Shown: positions 10,404 through 17,958 of the stretch, piece by piece
Layout of the letters: every line of letters begins with the position of its first letter
Numbering within the stretch: position 1 is the stretch's first letter
Source: Planctomycetia bacterium
GTDB lineage: Bacteria > Planctomycetota > Planctomycetia > Pirellulales > UBA1268
Reading direction: 5' to 3'
DNA: 57,468 nucleotides
Assembly (NCBI GenBank): GCA_021414115.1
Contig: JAIOPD010000065.1
Span: forward strand, 1-57,468
Notes under the pieces: generated by a model
Database searches by the model: none
Seen by the model: the letters and a program-made list of their open reading frames with translations, nothing else
What the model was told of the DNA's origin: nothing
Made by a program: the position numbers and the translations under genes

Positions 10404-10533
10404 CGTAGGCTAATCAGACTTGGGAGCCTCCACAACAAAATTACCACACATTTTCGGCCGGGAGGGCGAATTCCCGTGGGCAGCCCCTGCCCCTCCCACC
10501 CGTCTGGCCGTGCTCCGTGTTCCAAAAACACCG

Positions 10534-10820
10534 TCACCGGTAGTCGGCTTCCTGCCGGTAGAGCGGCAGCCCGGCGATGCGGCGGTCGATCTCGGCGAGC
10601 AGCCGCCGGGTTTCGGCGCCGCCGGGGCCGAACGTGGCGGCGACGAGGCCGCCGAGGGCGGCCCATTTCGCCGCAGGGCGAGGCCGGTGAGCCCGCCCAG
10701 AAACGCCACGACGACAATGAAGATCAGCTGCGGCCAGATGGGCATCGAGCCGAAGTTGATCCGCTTGGCCGCGAGCAGTTGGCGGCCTGCGGGATCGTCG
10801 AGAGAGTGGGGCTGGGTCAT
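10534..10820 (-). pseudogene. Small membrane protein, DPAGR family, frameshifted
   Basis: Starting at ATG 10820 behind a good AAGGAGG, the product reads MTQPHSLDDPAGRQLLAA, then a hydrophobic segment IWPQLIFIVVVAFLGGLTGLAL (about residues 28-49), after which coding quality fails. The adjacent frame continues sensibly as AKWAALGGLVAATFGPGGAE, then TRRLLAEIDRRIAGLPLY, ending at 10534. A single-base indel near 10670 (around ctgcggcgaaat on the minus strand) would join them into a ~95-residue protein with one or two membrane segments. The opening DDPAGRQLLAA resembles NDPAGRELLAA of the gene at 33045-33536, and both share a 22-bp leader. Function is unknown. A sequencing error instead of a true mutation is possible. 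Confidence 0.5.
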
Positions 10821-10821
10821 G

Positions 10822-10843
10822 GGCATCCTCCTTGATGCGTTGG
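10822..10843 (-). promoter_or_regulatory. Shared 22-bp leader with Shine-Dalgarno
   Basis: The minus strand contains AACGCATCAAGGAGGATG within a 22-bp stretch identical to 33539-33560. Both stretches precede a gene whose product begins with a DPAGR(Q/E)LLAA motif. The conservation exceeds what a bare ribosome site needs. Confidence 0.55.
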
Positions 10844-11147
10844 CTGCCGGGGCACATGAACCTCGGCGGAAATCCGTACTTTTTGAAGATTCAGATGTTC
10901 GAGACCATTCAAAACCTTGTCGTTTCTTTGCGGTTCTCGTTGCCTGATGCCTCTCATTTTAGCGCGTCGCAGGCCCTATCGCGGCATGGATTCGGGCAGC
11001 GACACACGAAATCCCACTGAATGCCGCGCGTGACGATGGGTGTTGCAGAACGCTCCACCCGAAAAGCATGTACCCAAAAAATCGGACCTCTCGTGGGGCG
11101 GCAAATCGCAGGCGGCCGCACTCGTACCCAACCTCTGCAGACCTCGA
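10844..11147. other. Intergenic stretch, no gene recognised
   Basis: About 300 bp between the frameshifted DPAGR gene and the 236-codon ORF. Open frames here are read-through shadows of neighbours. I see no tRNA, terminator hairpin with a T run, or conserved protein. Confidence 0.5.
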
Positions 11148-11858
11148 TCACGCCGACTGTGCTGCCGCGGTGTGCTTCCCGCCCACCGAAGCCGCCGAAC
11201 CCGCGATGGGCTTGGGTATGGCCGCGGGCACCTGACACGCGGCCACGATCGGCGCCTGCGTATCCATGAACACCAGAATCCCCGCCTGCAGGCCCTCGGG
11301 CAGCATCTTGAACCAATCGAGCCACCCATAGGCAGTCGTCTTGGGCACCTTGAAGAACCGGGCTACATCAATGCCGCGATAGCCCGAGCGGACGTGCAAG
11401 TAGACGGCCAACAAGCGCTGCTCGTTCTTCGTGATGGCCTTCCGAACCGTGGCGTCGTCGGGCTGTGCAAACATGGCCAGCCGGTGCTTCAGTTGCCGCT
11501 CAAGGATCTCCACCTCGAACTTCATGCGGTCCCGGTCGCGGCCGTAGAGTTCGATCAGTGGCCGGAGCGTCTTGCGGCTGGGGTCCTTGGTGAAGTTCAG
11601 GACCATCGACAAGAACTTGGTCTGCCAGTCGACCATCTGCAGCCAATACACCGTGCCCACAAGCGTCAGGGAGTCTTCGAGGAGGTATCCCCGTGATTCC
11701 GCCTGACCGAGGAGTTCCACGAGCCGGTACGTCCTGTTGGCAAGGGAATCGTGGCAGCGAATGAACTCCTGCTTCATCTCCAACACCTCTGCAATCGCCT
11801 CGGCGGCCTTGCGGATGTTGGCGTCGGTGTTTCGCGCTGGTGGTTGCGGTGTGTCCAT
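11148..11858 (-). CDS. Hypothetical protein with a possible helix-turn-helix
   Basis: The 236-residue product has a balanced composition and protein-like sequence. Residues about 10-140 are helical and charged (for example IRKAAEAIAEVLEMKQEFIR and KDPSRKTLRPLIELYGRDRD). A stretch near 160-190, YRGIDVARFFKVPKTTAYGW, has the spacing of a helix-turn-helix. The tail from about 205 is Ala/Pro-rich and low complexity. I do not recognise the family. The gene sits between two element remnants, so it is probably accessory cargo and might regulate DNA transactions, but that is inference. No Shine-Dalgarno is evident before ATG 11858. A 7-bp inverted repeat (GTAGCGC/GCGCTAC) lies just upstream. Confidence 0.65.
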   Translation of the reverse strand: MDTPQPPARNTDANIRKAAEAIAEVLEMKQEFIRCHDSLANRTYRLVELLGQAESRGYLLEDSLTLVGTVYWLQMVDWQTKFLSMVLNFTKDPSRKTLRPLIELYGRDRDRMKFEVEILERQLKHRLAMFAQPDDATVRKAITKNEQRLLAVYLHVRSGYRGIDVARFFKVPKTTAYGWLDWFKMLPEGLQAGILVFMDTQAPIVAACQVPAAIPKPIAGSAASVGGKHTAAAQSA

Positions 11859-11868
11859 ATGCTCAAAG

Positions 11869-11895
11869 GTAGCGCGCGAGTGTCGTCGGCGCTAC
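11869..11895. promoter_or_regulatory. Inverted repeat upstream of the 236-aa gene, possible operator
   Basis: GTAGCGC at 11869-11875 and GCGCTAC at 11889-11895 form perfect 7-bp arms 13 bp apart, 11-37 bp before the minus-strand ATG. The position would suit an operator. There is no T run, so a terminator is less likely. Confidence 0.3.
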
Positions 11896-11968
11896 ACTGC
11901 ACGGATGAAGCACAACCGCGCCGCCACCGTGGCCGTTCTCTGCTGCCATCGCGAATCCTTGTCCAACA

Positions 11969-12192
11969 CCGGCCACCTTCACGCTGCGTCGATATCCGCC
12001 CCACGCCGCAGTTTCGTGAATCGCTCTGGCTGGCGAGAATTTCAGACGGTTTTGACGGGCCTTCGGCGAGACTGCCCTCCAGCCCTCCCCGTCGTCGTTC
12101 GGGCTTCCTGGCTCCCCAAAACGGTGCTGGGCCAGTGCCTTCGACGCGATAAGCGGTTCGTCGTCCTTCTCAACGACGAGATGGGCGAGCCG
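11969..12192 (+). pseudogene. HEXXH zincin-like gene, N-terminal fragment (repeat of 16801-17024)
   Basis: This 224-bp block is nearly identical to 16801-17024, with a constant 4832-bp offset and only a few substitutions. It encodes VNRSGWREFQTVLTGLRRDC, then PPALPVVVRASWLP and RDKRFVVLLNDEMGEP, the part that precedes the HEWAH motif in related copies. Homology between copies stops exactly after GEP, where an IS110-like tail begins. The fragment therefore lacks the metal-binding motif and cannot be functional. Confidence 0.7.
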
Positions 12193-12300
12193 CCAAAGCT
12201 CGTGCTCACGGCCTGCATGAGGAAACTCCTCGTCATCCTCAATGCCATGCTGCGCACCGGCGAGTCCTGGGGGCCGCGGCTGGCAACCGTGACCGAGTGA
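12193..12300 (+). mobile_element. IS110-family transposase C-terminal remnant
   Basis: In frame with the preceding fragment the sequence reads PKLVLTACMRKLLVILNAML and ends in a stop at 12298-12300. The LTACMRKLL.ILNAM pattern is typical of the C-terminal Transposase_20 region of IS110 elements. Only about 35 codons remain, with no catalytic part. Its junction with the zincin-like fragment marks an insertion followed by deletion. Confidence 0.7.
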
Positions 12301-12376
12301 CTTCCCCTCCCTCATGGAAATGTCTTCTTCGGAAGCATGATCTGCACCATGCCCCCCTTGAAAACCAACACAGCCG

Positions 12377-12408
12377 CTTGGTCGTGTGTTCGAATCACAC
12401 CGGGCCTA
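12377..12408 (+). other. tRNA 3'-end fragment, att-like scar (a)
   Basis: The 32-bp stretch contains a T-arm (GTGTG-TTCGAAT-CACAC) and the 3' acceptor strand CGGGCCT plus A, identical to 15671-15702. There is no anticodon arm or 5' half. It is best read as an attachment-site remnant left by an element targeting a tRNA gene. Confidence 0.7.
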
Positions 12409-12454
12409 CTTCGATTTGGTTCCGTGATTTCCCGAACCGATGGCTTCTCCGGGG

Positions 12455-12590
12455 GGCAGCGTCAGGGAGAGGCAAGACCGTCCTGGAGGCGGTCAAGAAG
12501 ATCGGCGTGACGGAGCAGACCTACTACCGATGGAAGAAGAAGTTCGGGGGCCTGCGGATCGACCAGGCACGTGCTGCCGATGAGCCGGAG
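12455..12590 (+). mobile_element. IS3-family OrfA remnant
   Basis: A plus-strand frame reads GRGKTVLEAVKKIGVTEQTY followed by YRWKKKFGGLRIDQAR, the helix-turn-helix core of IS3-family OrfA proteins (compare SEQTYYRWRKEYGGL). Homology ends abruptly after IDQAR, so the leucine zipper and all of OrfB are missing. No terminal inverted repeats were recognised. Confidence 0.75.
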
Positions 12591-12747
12591 AATCTTTCGG
12601 GCGAGACTGGCTCCACCAACTATCCGGCCATCGGTGTAGTCATCGAGACCAAAACCGGCTTTTTGCTCCGCTCCACCTGCTGCGAGATCGCCGCCCGGCA
12701 CATCTGCGTGACTGCCTCGATCTTTCTCACATTTCTGTCCGTTGTGA

Positions 12748-13310
12748 TCATGTCGGCTCCTGCGTAAGGCATGGGCCGACAACACCATTTTGATCAGATG
12801 TCAAGGCTTGAACCGCAACACTTGAGGACTCCGCGTGCATGCGATCCGTATCTGTTTGCTGCAGTGTTCGAATGACGCGATCAATAGCTTGGGTCTCGGT
12901 CGCGGAAATCTTTCCTAATCCCATAAACCCACCAGATGCATCTGCGACCAGACGACAGAGCCTGACAATTTCATCAATCAACTCGTTATAAATCGAAGGA
13001 TTGAGACTGGCCGAGGCCGCCGCAGAAAACTCTGCCCAAATCTCCCACAGTTCTTCGGTGGGCTTTTTGCGAAACCAGTCATGAGCGATCACCCTGGAGA
13101 TGGTCTCCTGCGAGATCCCCTTGCTCACTAAAATGTCAGCGATGGCTTCCTTTTCTAATCCCGAATGCCGGTCGCATTTGCAAACAGCCGAATTTTCTCC
13201 TCTCGCTGAAGACGCTCGCCAAGCAGTTCGATCAGTTCTCGATCCACCTTGTAGAAGAACGCTTCTTCCAAGACTTTGCCACGAGTCGGTTGGGCTGATC
13301 GGGCTAGCAT
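12748..13310 (-). pseudogene. Broken conserved hypothetical gene (MLARSAQPTRG protein)
   Basis: ATG 13310 follows a good Shine-Dalgarno (AAGGAGA) and opens MLARSAQPTRGKVLEEAFFY, then KVDRELIELLGERLQREEKI and RLFANATGIRD, stopping at TAG 13155-13157 after 51 residues. The adjacent frame then resumes protein-like sequence from about 13160: LEKEAIADILVSKGISQETI, HDWFRKKPTEELWEIWAEF, ending at 12748. Two good segments in different frames imply a deletion or frameshift near 13158, and the loss of an intervening stretch is plausible. From memory, planctomycete proteins that start this way carry a TerB-like VAWADGK core that would be missing here; this is recollection, not evidence. The remaining C-terminal ~60 residues are of uncertain quality. 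Confidence 0.55.
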
Positions 13311-13537
13311 CTGATTCTCCTTTTTTAAGAATCAACAGTGCACTCCTTCTTGTCGTCGAATTTTAAACGACTCCATTACCAAAGCGCACCAGATATTTGG
13401 TAACGGATCGTTAGGTTTTTTCAATGAATAAGCGCGTCGCTGACCTCGGCGTTTCAATGCTTTCCAAACGTGATTTCCCACCACAGCGAGCCGATGCAGC
13501 AACATCGCTTCCGTAAATCGCGGTTATCGGAGGCGGG

Positions 13538-13905
13538 TCATCTGGCTTCCATGCTCGGGTAAGACCGTTCAGTTTCCCAGTCATCGCTGATTTCACTGAG
13601 GACTGCCGAGACCATCCTCAGCGGTGATGCCTCGTTTGGGAACAGCGTGGCGACGCGGGTGCGGCGTTTCATCTCCTTGTTGAGTCGCTCAAGGCCGTTG
13701 TTCGTTCGCAGTCTCCGGCGGTGGCCAGGAGCGAAGCCGATGACGGTGACGGCTTCCGCTACGTTGGCCTCACACCAGCTGGCAAGACCGGGGGTAGACT
13801 TTCGATAGCGAGCGACTTTGTCTCTTTGAGACATCGGTCGGCCTCGGTGGCGTTGAAGATTCGTTTGCTGTCCCGGGCGTCATCGACCCGCATCATCCAC
13901 GCTCA
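13538..13905 (-). mobile_element. IS256-family transposase C-terminal remnant, frameshifted
   Basis: The minus frame ending at 13538 reads RRRLRTNNGLERLNKEMKRR, TRVATLFPNEASPLRMVSAV and LSEISDDWETERSY, diagnostic of the C-terminus of IS256/mutator-type transposases. Just upstream, RIFNATEADR occurs in a neighbouring frame and matches the (D)IFNA..R.EA segment that normally precedes it, so a frameshift lies near 13830. The DDE catalytic region is gone and no terminal repeats are evident. Confidence 0.8.
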
Positions 13906-14115
13906 AGGCCGGATTTTCCGTGTCAGCGCAGACCGGCCTTGAAACCGCACTTCGCGGGCCGTCTGCTCCGTGACATGGGATCCCGTCACAGGCTGTGGAT
14001 GTCGATCACGGGCAGATAAGTCGGGTGCCGCCTGAAAGATTGCCCGGTCGTCATGGGCCTGCACAAACTCTCCCCGCATGCCCACCAAGACGCCGCGGTG
14101 ATCCGCAGGCCCAGG

Positions 14116-15036
14116 TCAGCCGTGTGCTCGAAGACCTCGCACATGGCTCGCCAGCCTCGTGCCCGAGGATAGCGCCACGACCAGCGCGAGGCCAACGCCC
14201 ACGCCCGTGGCTGCGTCCGCGGCCATCGTCAGCACGGTCATGGCGGCCGCTCCGCTCCGCACGTCCCCGAGCCACTCCGCGAGGGCACCGTGAACGGCAT
14301 GGTGCACCGCCGGAATGCCATGGGCGATAATGCCGCCACCGACCAGAAACATGGCCGCGGTGCCCGCCACCGACAGTCCGCGCATCAGCCACGGGGCGGC
14401 GGCCAGGATGACCCGACCGATGGCACGGGCCGCGGCCGACCGCCCGGACGCCATCATCGCGCCAAAGTCGTCGAGCTTCACGATGCCGGCCACAAGCCCG
14501 TAGACGCCGACGGTCATCGCCACCGAAATGGCCACGAGCACGGCGAGTTGAATCGGCAGCGGCCGGCCCGCGACGACCCCCAGCGCGATCACGATGATCT
14601 CGGCCGAGAGGATGAAGTCCGTGCGGATGGCGCCGGCAATCTTCCGCGGCTCATCCGCGGGCGGCTCGACAGGCGCAGCACCGCCGGCATGGTGGCCGCC
14701 GCGGTGCGGCAGGCCGTGCAGAATCTTTTCCATGCCCTCGTAGCAGAGATAGCCACCGCCGACCATGAGGAGCGGCGTGACGGCCCATGGGGCCAGCCCG
14801 CTGACGGCCAAGGCGGCGGGCACGAGAATCAGCTTGTTGGCCGCCGACCCGCGGGCGACGGCCCATACGACGGGCAGTTCCCGTGCGGGCCGCACGCCGG
14901 CCACCTGCTTCGCATTGAGGGCCAGATCGTCACCGAGCACTCCGGCCGTCTTTTTGACCGCGGCCTTTGTCATCACCGACACGTCGTCCAAGACGCTGGC
15001 GATGTCGTCGAGTAGGAGCAGGAGGCTCGAGGCCAT
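14116..15036 (-). CDS. yedI: DUF808 family inner-membrane protein (YedI-like)
   Basis: The 306-residue product begins [20 protein letters not shown] followed by [20 protein letters not shown], the hallmark N-terminus of DUF808 proteins such as E. coli YedI (about 305 residues). Downstream are the typical [11 protein letters not shown] segment, [20 protein letters not shown] and [11 protein letters not shown]. About seven hydrophobic segments indicate an integral membrane protein. The biochemical role of the family is not established. The gene appears intact, though its last ~40 residues are less family-like. It lies alone between an IS256 remnant and a zincin-like remnant, so it is probably passenger DNA in the scarred island. 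Codon usage looks like that of neighbouring resident genes. Confidence 0.85.
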   Translation of the reverse strand: MASSLLLLLDDIASVLDDVSVMTKAAVKKTAGVLGDDLALNAKQVAGVRPARELPVVWAVARGSAANKLILVPAALAVSGLAPWAVTPLLMVGGGYLCYEGMEKILHGLPHRGGHHAGGAAPVEPPADEPRKIAGAIRTDFILSAEIIVIALGVVAGRPLPIQLAVLVAISVAMTVGVYGLVAGIVKLDDFGAMMASGRSAAARAIGRVILAAAPWLMRGLSVAGTAAMFLVGGGIIAHGIPAVHHAVHGALAEWLGDVRSGAAAMTVLTMAADAATGVGVGLALVVALSSGTRLASHVRGLRAHG

Positions 15037-15303
15037 GGGGATTTGGAGGCGGGCGCCACCTCCGGCAGAACGGCTGGTTCAGGAAAATTGCATCCACATT
15101 CTGCAACAAACCGACAGGGCTGTCGCTTGCCGCCACCCCGACGGGGCACTTACGAGTCATTCCCAGAAGGACAGGACGGCCAACAACACTTCCGCAAGCG
15201 TTTGACGGGTGACGAGCGGTCGATTGGGTGTGGCCCTGGGCCCTGCTCGGCACCGCTGGCTGTTTGGCGACCGCAAAACACTCCCTGAACTACCCCGCCA
15301 CGA

Positions 15304-15512
15304 GCAGTTTTTCACGTTCGGCGCAGGCCGTCGAAGGCCTTCTGCACGAATGGGCGCACGCGCTGGCCTGGAACTACTCCGTCGACCGGCTGGCTGGACT
15401 TCCCGGGCTTGACCCAGTGGCCTTCGAGCGGGCCTGCCGTGACGAGGCCTGGGGCTGCGCCTACTCGCGGGTCTGGCGGGCGTACTTGGAAGTGATCAGA
15501 GAGGCGGCGTGA
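15304..15512 (+). pseudogene. HEXXH zincin-like gene, C-terminal fragment (copy b)
   Basis: The frame reads QAVEGLLHEWAHALAWNYSV, DRLAGLPGLDPVAFERACRD and EAWGCAYSRVWRAYLEVIRE, ending at TGA 15510-15512. HEWAH fits the HEXXH zinc-binding pattern, and C-terminal acidic residues could supply a third ligand. The N-terminal half seen at 11969-12192 and 16848 is missing here. An upstream GTG could give a 94-residue ORF, but its first 25 residues look random. The stop lies 148 bp before tRNA scar (b). Confidence 0.65.
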
Positions 15513-15534
15513 CGGCGGCAGGCAGGCCTCGGCA

Positions 15535-15554
15535 CTGTTAGCCAAACTGTTAGC
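15535..15554. promoter_or_regulatory. Tandem CTGTTAGC motif, possible integrase arm site (b)
   Basis: CTGTTAGC occurs at 15535-15542 and 15547-15554, a 12-bp period. The same pair is at 33799 and 33811. In both loci the first motif starts 125 bp before the tRNA-half scar. Spacing and placement resemble arm-type binding sites of tyrosine integrases; this is inference. Confidence 0.45.
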
Positions 15555-15659
15555 AAATGCCCTCTCAACGCCGAAATCCTGCGCCGGACGACATGCGCCG
15601 TTCCCGAAGAAAACGCATGACCGCGATACGACCGTGACCTATTCTTCCGGCTCGTCTCC

Positions 15660-15702
15660 ACTCATAATCCCTTGGTCGTGTGTTCGAATCACACCGGGCC
15701 TA
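15660..15702 (+). other. tRNA 3' half (Met-like CAT anticodon), att-like scar (b)
   Basis: The sequence has an anticodon loop CTCATAA with CAT in the anticodon position, the 3' anticodon strand, variable region, T-arm GTGTG-TTCGAAT-CACAC and acceptor strand CGGGCCT+A. The sequence 5' of the loop (cgtctcca) cannot pair with the anticodon 3' strand, so no full cloverleaf exists. Homology beginning at the anticodon loop fits integration by a tyrosine recombinase that crosses over there. Confidence 0.75.
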
Positions 15703-15738
15703 GTTGTTTTTGCTGATTTTCGGAGAGGACAAAGTCCC

Positions 15739-15762
15739 AAACCCAAACTCAAACCCAAACTC
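15739..15762. repeat. Two-copy 12-bp tandem repeat
   Basis: AAACCCAAACTC is repeated twice without interruption directly after scar (b). It is a short low-complexity tract with no obvious role. Confidence 0.6.
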
Positions 15763-15852
15763 GGGTGGGTTCGGGAGGGCATGGGCAGGAGACCGGGATC
15801 GGATCCGAAGGGATCTTGGCCCACAAGAAGCCAATCCGAAACGAATGATTGA

Positions 15853-16029
15853 ATGGACGAACGCACCAACTTCTTCGTCGGCTGGGGAACCCTCGCCCTC
15901 ATCAATGCGGGGCTGGCACAGGGCAAGGGCAGGAGCGGGCTGATCTGGTGCCTCCTGTCGCTCGTCCTTGGGCCGATAGCGACCTTCCTGATCGTCGTGC
16001 TCGGCAAGGTGCCGGCAGACATTGAGTGA
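15853..16029 (+). CDS. Small membrane protein, 58 residues
   Basis: ATG 15853 opens a 58-codon frame ending at TGA 16027-16029: MDERTNFFVGWGTLALINAG, LAQGKGRSGLIWCLLSLVLG, PIATFLIVVLGKVPADIE. It contains a hydrophobic segment of about 18 residues (near 30-50) and a semi-hydrophobic one near 8-20, so a one- or two-pass membrane protein is likely. No strong Shine-Dalgarno precedes it. It lies 150 bp after tRNA scar (b) and ends two bases before the convergent integrase remnant, so it is probably element cargo. I do not recognise a named family. Confidence 0.55.
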   Translation: MDERTNFFVGWGTLALINAGLAQGKGRSGLIWCLLSLVLGPIATFLIVVLGKVPADIE

Positions 16030-16031
16030 GG

Positions 16032-16800
16032 TCAGGCGACCCCCTGCCCCTCGCTCTGATCAGCACCGTCATCCAACCTCTTTTGAAACCTCCGCCTCTG
16101 AATCGGCGTGAGTCTCTTCATGAGGGCATCCATCTCCCGCTCAACCGTGATCTCCACGGGATCACACCCAAGTCGTTCGGCCAGGGCAGGATAATCCTGG
16201 AGAGCGACGGTCATATTCTCGTAGAGGCCATCGGCGAGGAGCCTGTCCTTCCTCCCGATGCGAGCGAGGTAGTTGCGTTCCATATTGCCGACCGTGGTCT
16301 GCAGCTTCGCCGCCGCGGCCTTCCTCTTGTCCCGCATTTCCCCCTCGTTGGTCAGTTCGTGAGCCGTTCGCCGAAGGGCATGGTGGGTGATTTCGGGACG
16401 GTCGATCGCCGATGCCCCCTGCTTGATCAGTTTCTGCATTCGCCACAGCATCCGTTGCGGACTGAATGACTTGACGGCGTGGCAGGTTTTGAGCGACCGC
16501 TCCACTTCGTCCGCAAACCCCGCGAACGCGAAGGGGTTTCCCTCCACCCGAAATGATTCCAGCCTCTCTCGAATCGCGGCCGGGATTCTGACGGCCTTTC
16601 CGTTGCCCTTCTTGGCGATGGTGTGGGGGATCACGATGTAGTCCCCGACAAACCATGACCATTCGAGAAGCGATATCTCCTCAATCCGGCCGGCAGCCCA
16701 CAGGCTCGTAATGATGAAAAGTTCGGCTAAAGGTCTTCCTCGGAAGGCGTCAAGGAACTTCAGGAGCTCGCCGTTGTCCGTTCTGAACTGAACCGGGGCT
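16032..16800 (-). pseudogene. Tyrosine recombinase (integrase), catalytic domain remnant
   Basis: From about 16800 downward the frame reads FRTDNGELLKFLDAFRGRPL, TSLWAAGRIEEISLLEWSWF and later EITHHALRRTAHELTNEGEM, then TTVGNMERNYLARIGR, ending at 16032. GRIEEI supplies the first catalytic Arg, HHALRRT the H-x-x-R box, and the Tyr in RNYLARI is the likely nucleophile. The ~110 upstream codons of the open frame (to 17141) are antisense to the zincin-like gene and are not integrase sequence. The core-binding and arm-binding domains are absent, so it is a 5'-truncated integrase whose break coincides with the edge of the 224-bp repeat at 16801. It lies next to scar (b), where an element integrase is expected. 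Confidence 0.75.
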
Positions 16801-16847
16801 CCGGCCACCTTCACGCTGCGTCGATATCTGCCCCACGCCGCAGTTTC

Positions 16848-17213
16848 GTGAACCGCTCGGGCTGGCGAGAATTTCAGACGGTTTTGACGGGCCTTCGGCG
16901 AGACTGCCCTCCAGCCCTCCCCGTCGTCGTTCGGGCTTCCTGGCTCCCCAAAACGGTGCTGGGCCAGTGCCTTCGACGCGACAAGCGGTTCGTGGTCCTT
17001 CTCAACGACGAGATGGGCGAGCCGCAGGCCGTCGAGGTGCTCTGCCACGAATGAGCGCACGCGCTGGCCTGGAATTTCGCCGTCGATCGGCTCATCAACG
17101 CGCCCGACACCGACCCTGTGGAATTCGAGCGGGCCTGTCACGACGAGGCCTGGGGCTGCGCCTACTCGCGGGTCTGGCGCGCGTATCTGGACGTGATTCG
17201 GGACGCGGCGTGA
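16848..17213 (+). pseudogene. HEXXH zincin-like gene, full length with an in-frame TGA in HEWAH (copy c)
   Basis: From GTG 16848 the frame reads MNRSGWREFQTVLTGLRRDC, PPALPVVVRASWLPKTVLGQ, RDKRFVVLLNDEMGEPQAVE and VLCHE, hits TGA at 17052-17054, then continues in the same frame as AHALAWNFAVDRLINAPDTD, PVEFERACHDEAWGCAYSRV, to TGA 17211-17213. Copy (b) has TGG (Trp) at the interrupted position, so one G-to-A change destroyed the HEWAH motif. The 121-codon unit is otherwise intact and is the best template for the family: a small putative zinc-dependent hydrolase with a Trp/Cys-rich tail. An open upstream frame (SISAPRRSF) may extend the N-terminus. It sits 139 bp before scar (c). The function is unknown. 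Confidence 0.65.
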
Positions 17214-17351
17214 CGGCGGTTCCCCCGGGGGCCCGAAACTGTTAGGCGCAGGCGTTTCGGCGCAGGAATCCCGCGATCAGCCACACGCGCCGTTCCCGAG
17301 GAATTTGCACAAGCGCGAGACGAGCGCGACTTGACTGTGGGTTCTATTCGC

Positions 17352-17404
17352 ACTCAAAATCCGTTGCCCGCAAGGGCATGTGGGTTCAAGTCCCTCCTCC
17401 GGTA
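17352..17404 (+). other. tRNA-Leu(CAA) 3' half, att-like scar (c)
   Basis: The sequence has loop CTCAAAA with CAA anticodon, a long variable arm (TGCCCGCAAGGGCA, self-complementary as in class II tRNAs), T-loop TTCAAGT and acceptor 3' strand CTCCGGT plus A. No 5' half is present; the flank gttctattcgc does not pair. The T-stem has one mismatch. A single CTGTTAGG at 17239-17246 lies 113 bp upstream, the same distance as the second CTGTTAGC at scar (b). Confidence 0.75.
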
Positions 17405-17958
17405 TTGCAGAAACCACGGGAAAGAGTGGGGTTCGGGATCGGGCAGGCGGTAACGAAATCCGCCGACAGGGGGAACCCGACCCCGGCAGGGTGCATCGCA
17501 ATGAGCGAAGCCACCATTCGCTGAATCCGCTCGGGGATGTCGGCTGATTCGTTGGGCATGTGGATGCGTAACAAAACAAGCCATAAGGGTTTACGTTGTT
17601 ACTCAAAATGTGGAAATTGTTCAGGAATCCGACGGGCATGCAGAGCGGTGGCTCGGTGCGGCGCACCTGGAAGGAGCCGCCCGACGAATTTCCCGTAATC
17701 GACATCCGCAGCCACTGACGCCGCCCTCGTGCTGCAGCCTTACGCGGGGGCTCAACCGCAGGCTGGCGGCACGGAGCCTTTCGAGCGCGTCCTTCGCGGG
17801 AATCGAGGAGTTGCGAACGGCGTTCGCGCCGTCATTCAGGATCTCGACCAGGCGTCGCATTTGTCAGTCCCGCTGTGCTGGTGCCAGACGGCGTTGATAG
17901 GTATCGTCCGGGCCGACGTTTCCTGGTAGCAGCGGGCGTCGCACGGACGAACGATCGT
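17405..17958. other. Intergenic stretch, no confident gene
   Basis: About 550 bp between scar (c) and the LRR-BVMO gene. Minus-strand frames include a protein-like patch (MPNESADIPERIQRMVASLI at about 17500-17560) and another (MRRLVEILNDGANAVRNSSI near 17800-17860), but each runs into clear nonsense or the tRNA half. They may be eroded gene ends. No RNA gene or terminator was recognised. Confidence 0.4.

Noticed and set aside
11863-12315. 150-codon minus ORF that shares LAHLVVEKD and RFGEPGSPNDDGEG with the 369-codon ORF
   Set aside because: The shared part is the antisense of the HEXXH gene repeat. The plus frame gives the sensible protein that continues into HEWAH, so the minus match is only repeat DNA.
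12462-12788. 108-codon minus ORF opposite the IS3 remnant
   Set aside because: It is antisense to a clear OrfA fragment and has no recognisable content of its own.
15660-15702. An intact tRNA-Met gene at scar (b)
   Set aside because: No 5' half or pairing anticodon strand exists upstream; only the region from anticodon loop to 3' end is present.
15639-16022. 127-codon minus ORF ending in RTHDQGIMSGDEPEE
   Set aside because: It is the same tRNA-scar ghost translation at scar (b), antisense to the 58-residue membrane ORF.
17621-17860. 79-codon minus ORF with a protein-like start (MRRLVEILNDGAN)
   Set aside because: Only the first ~35 residues look like protein and no Shine-Dalgarno or homology is evident, so I did not call it a gene.
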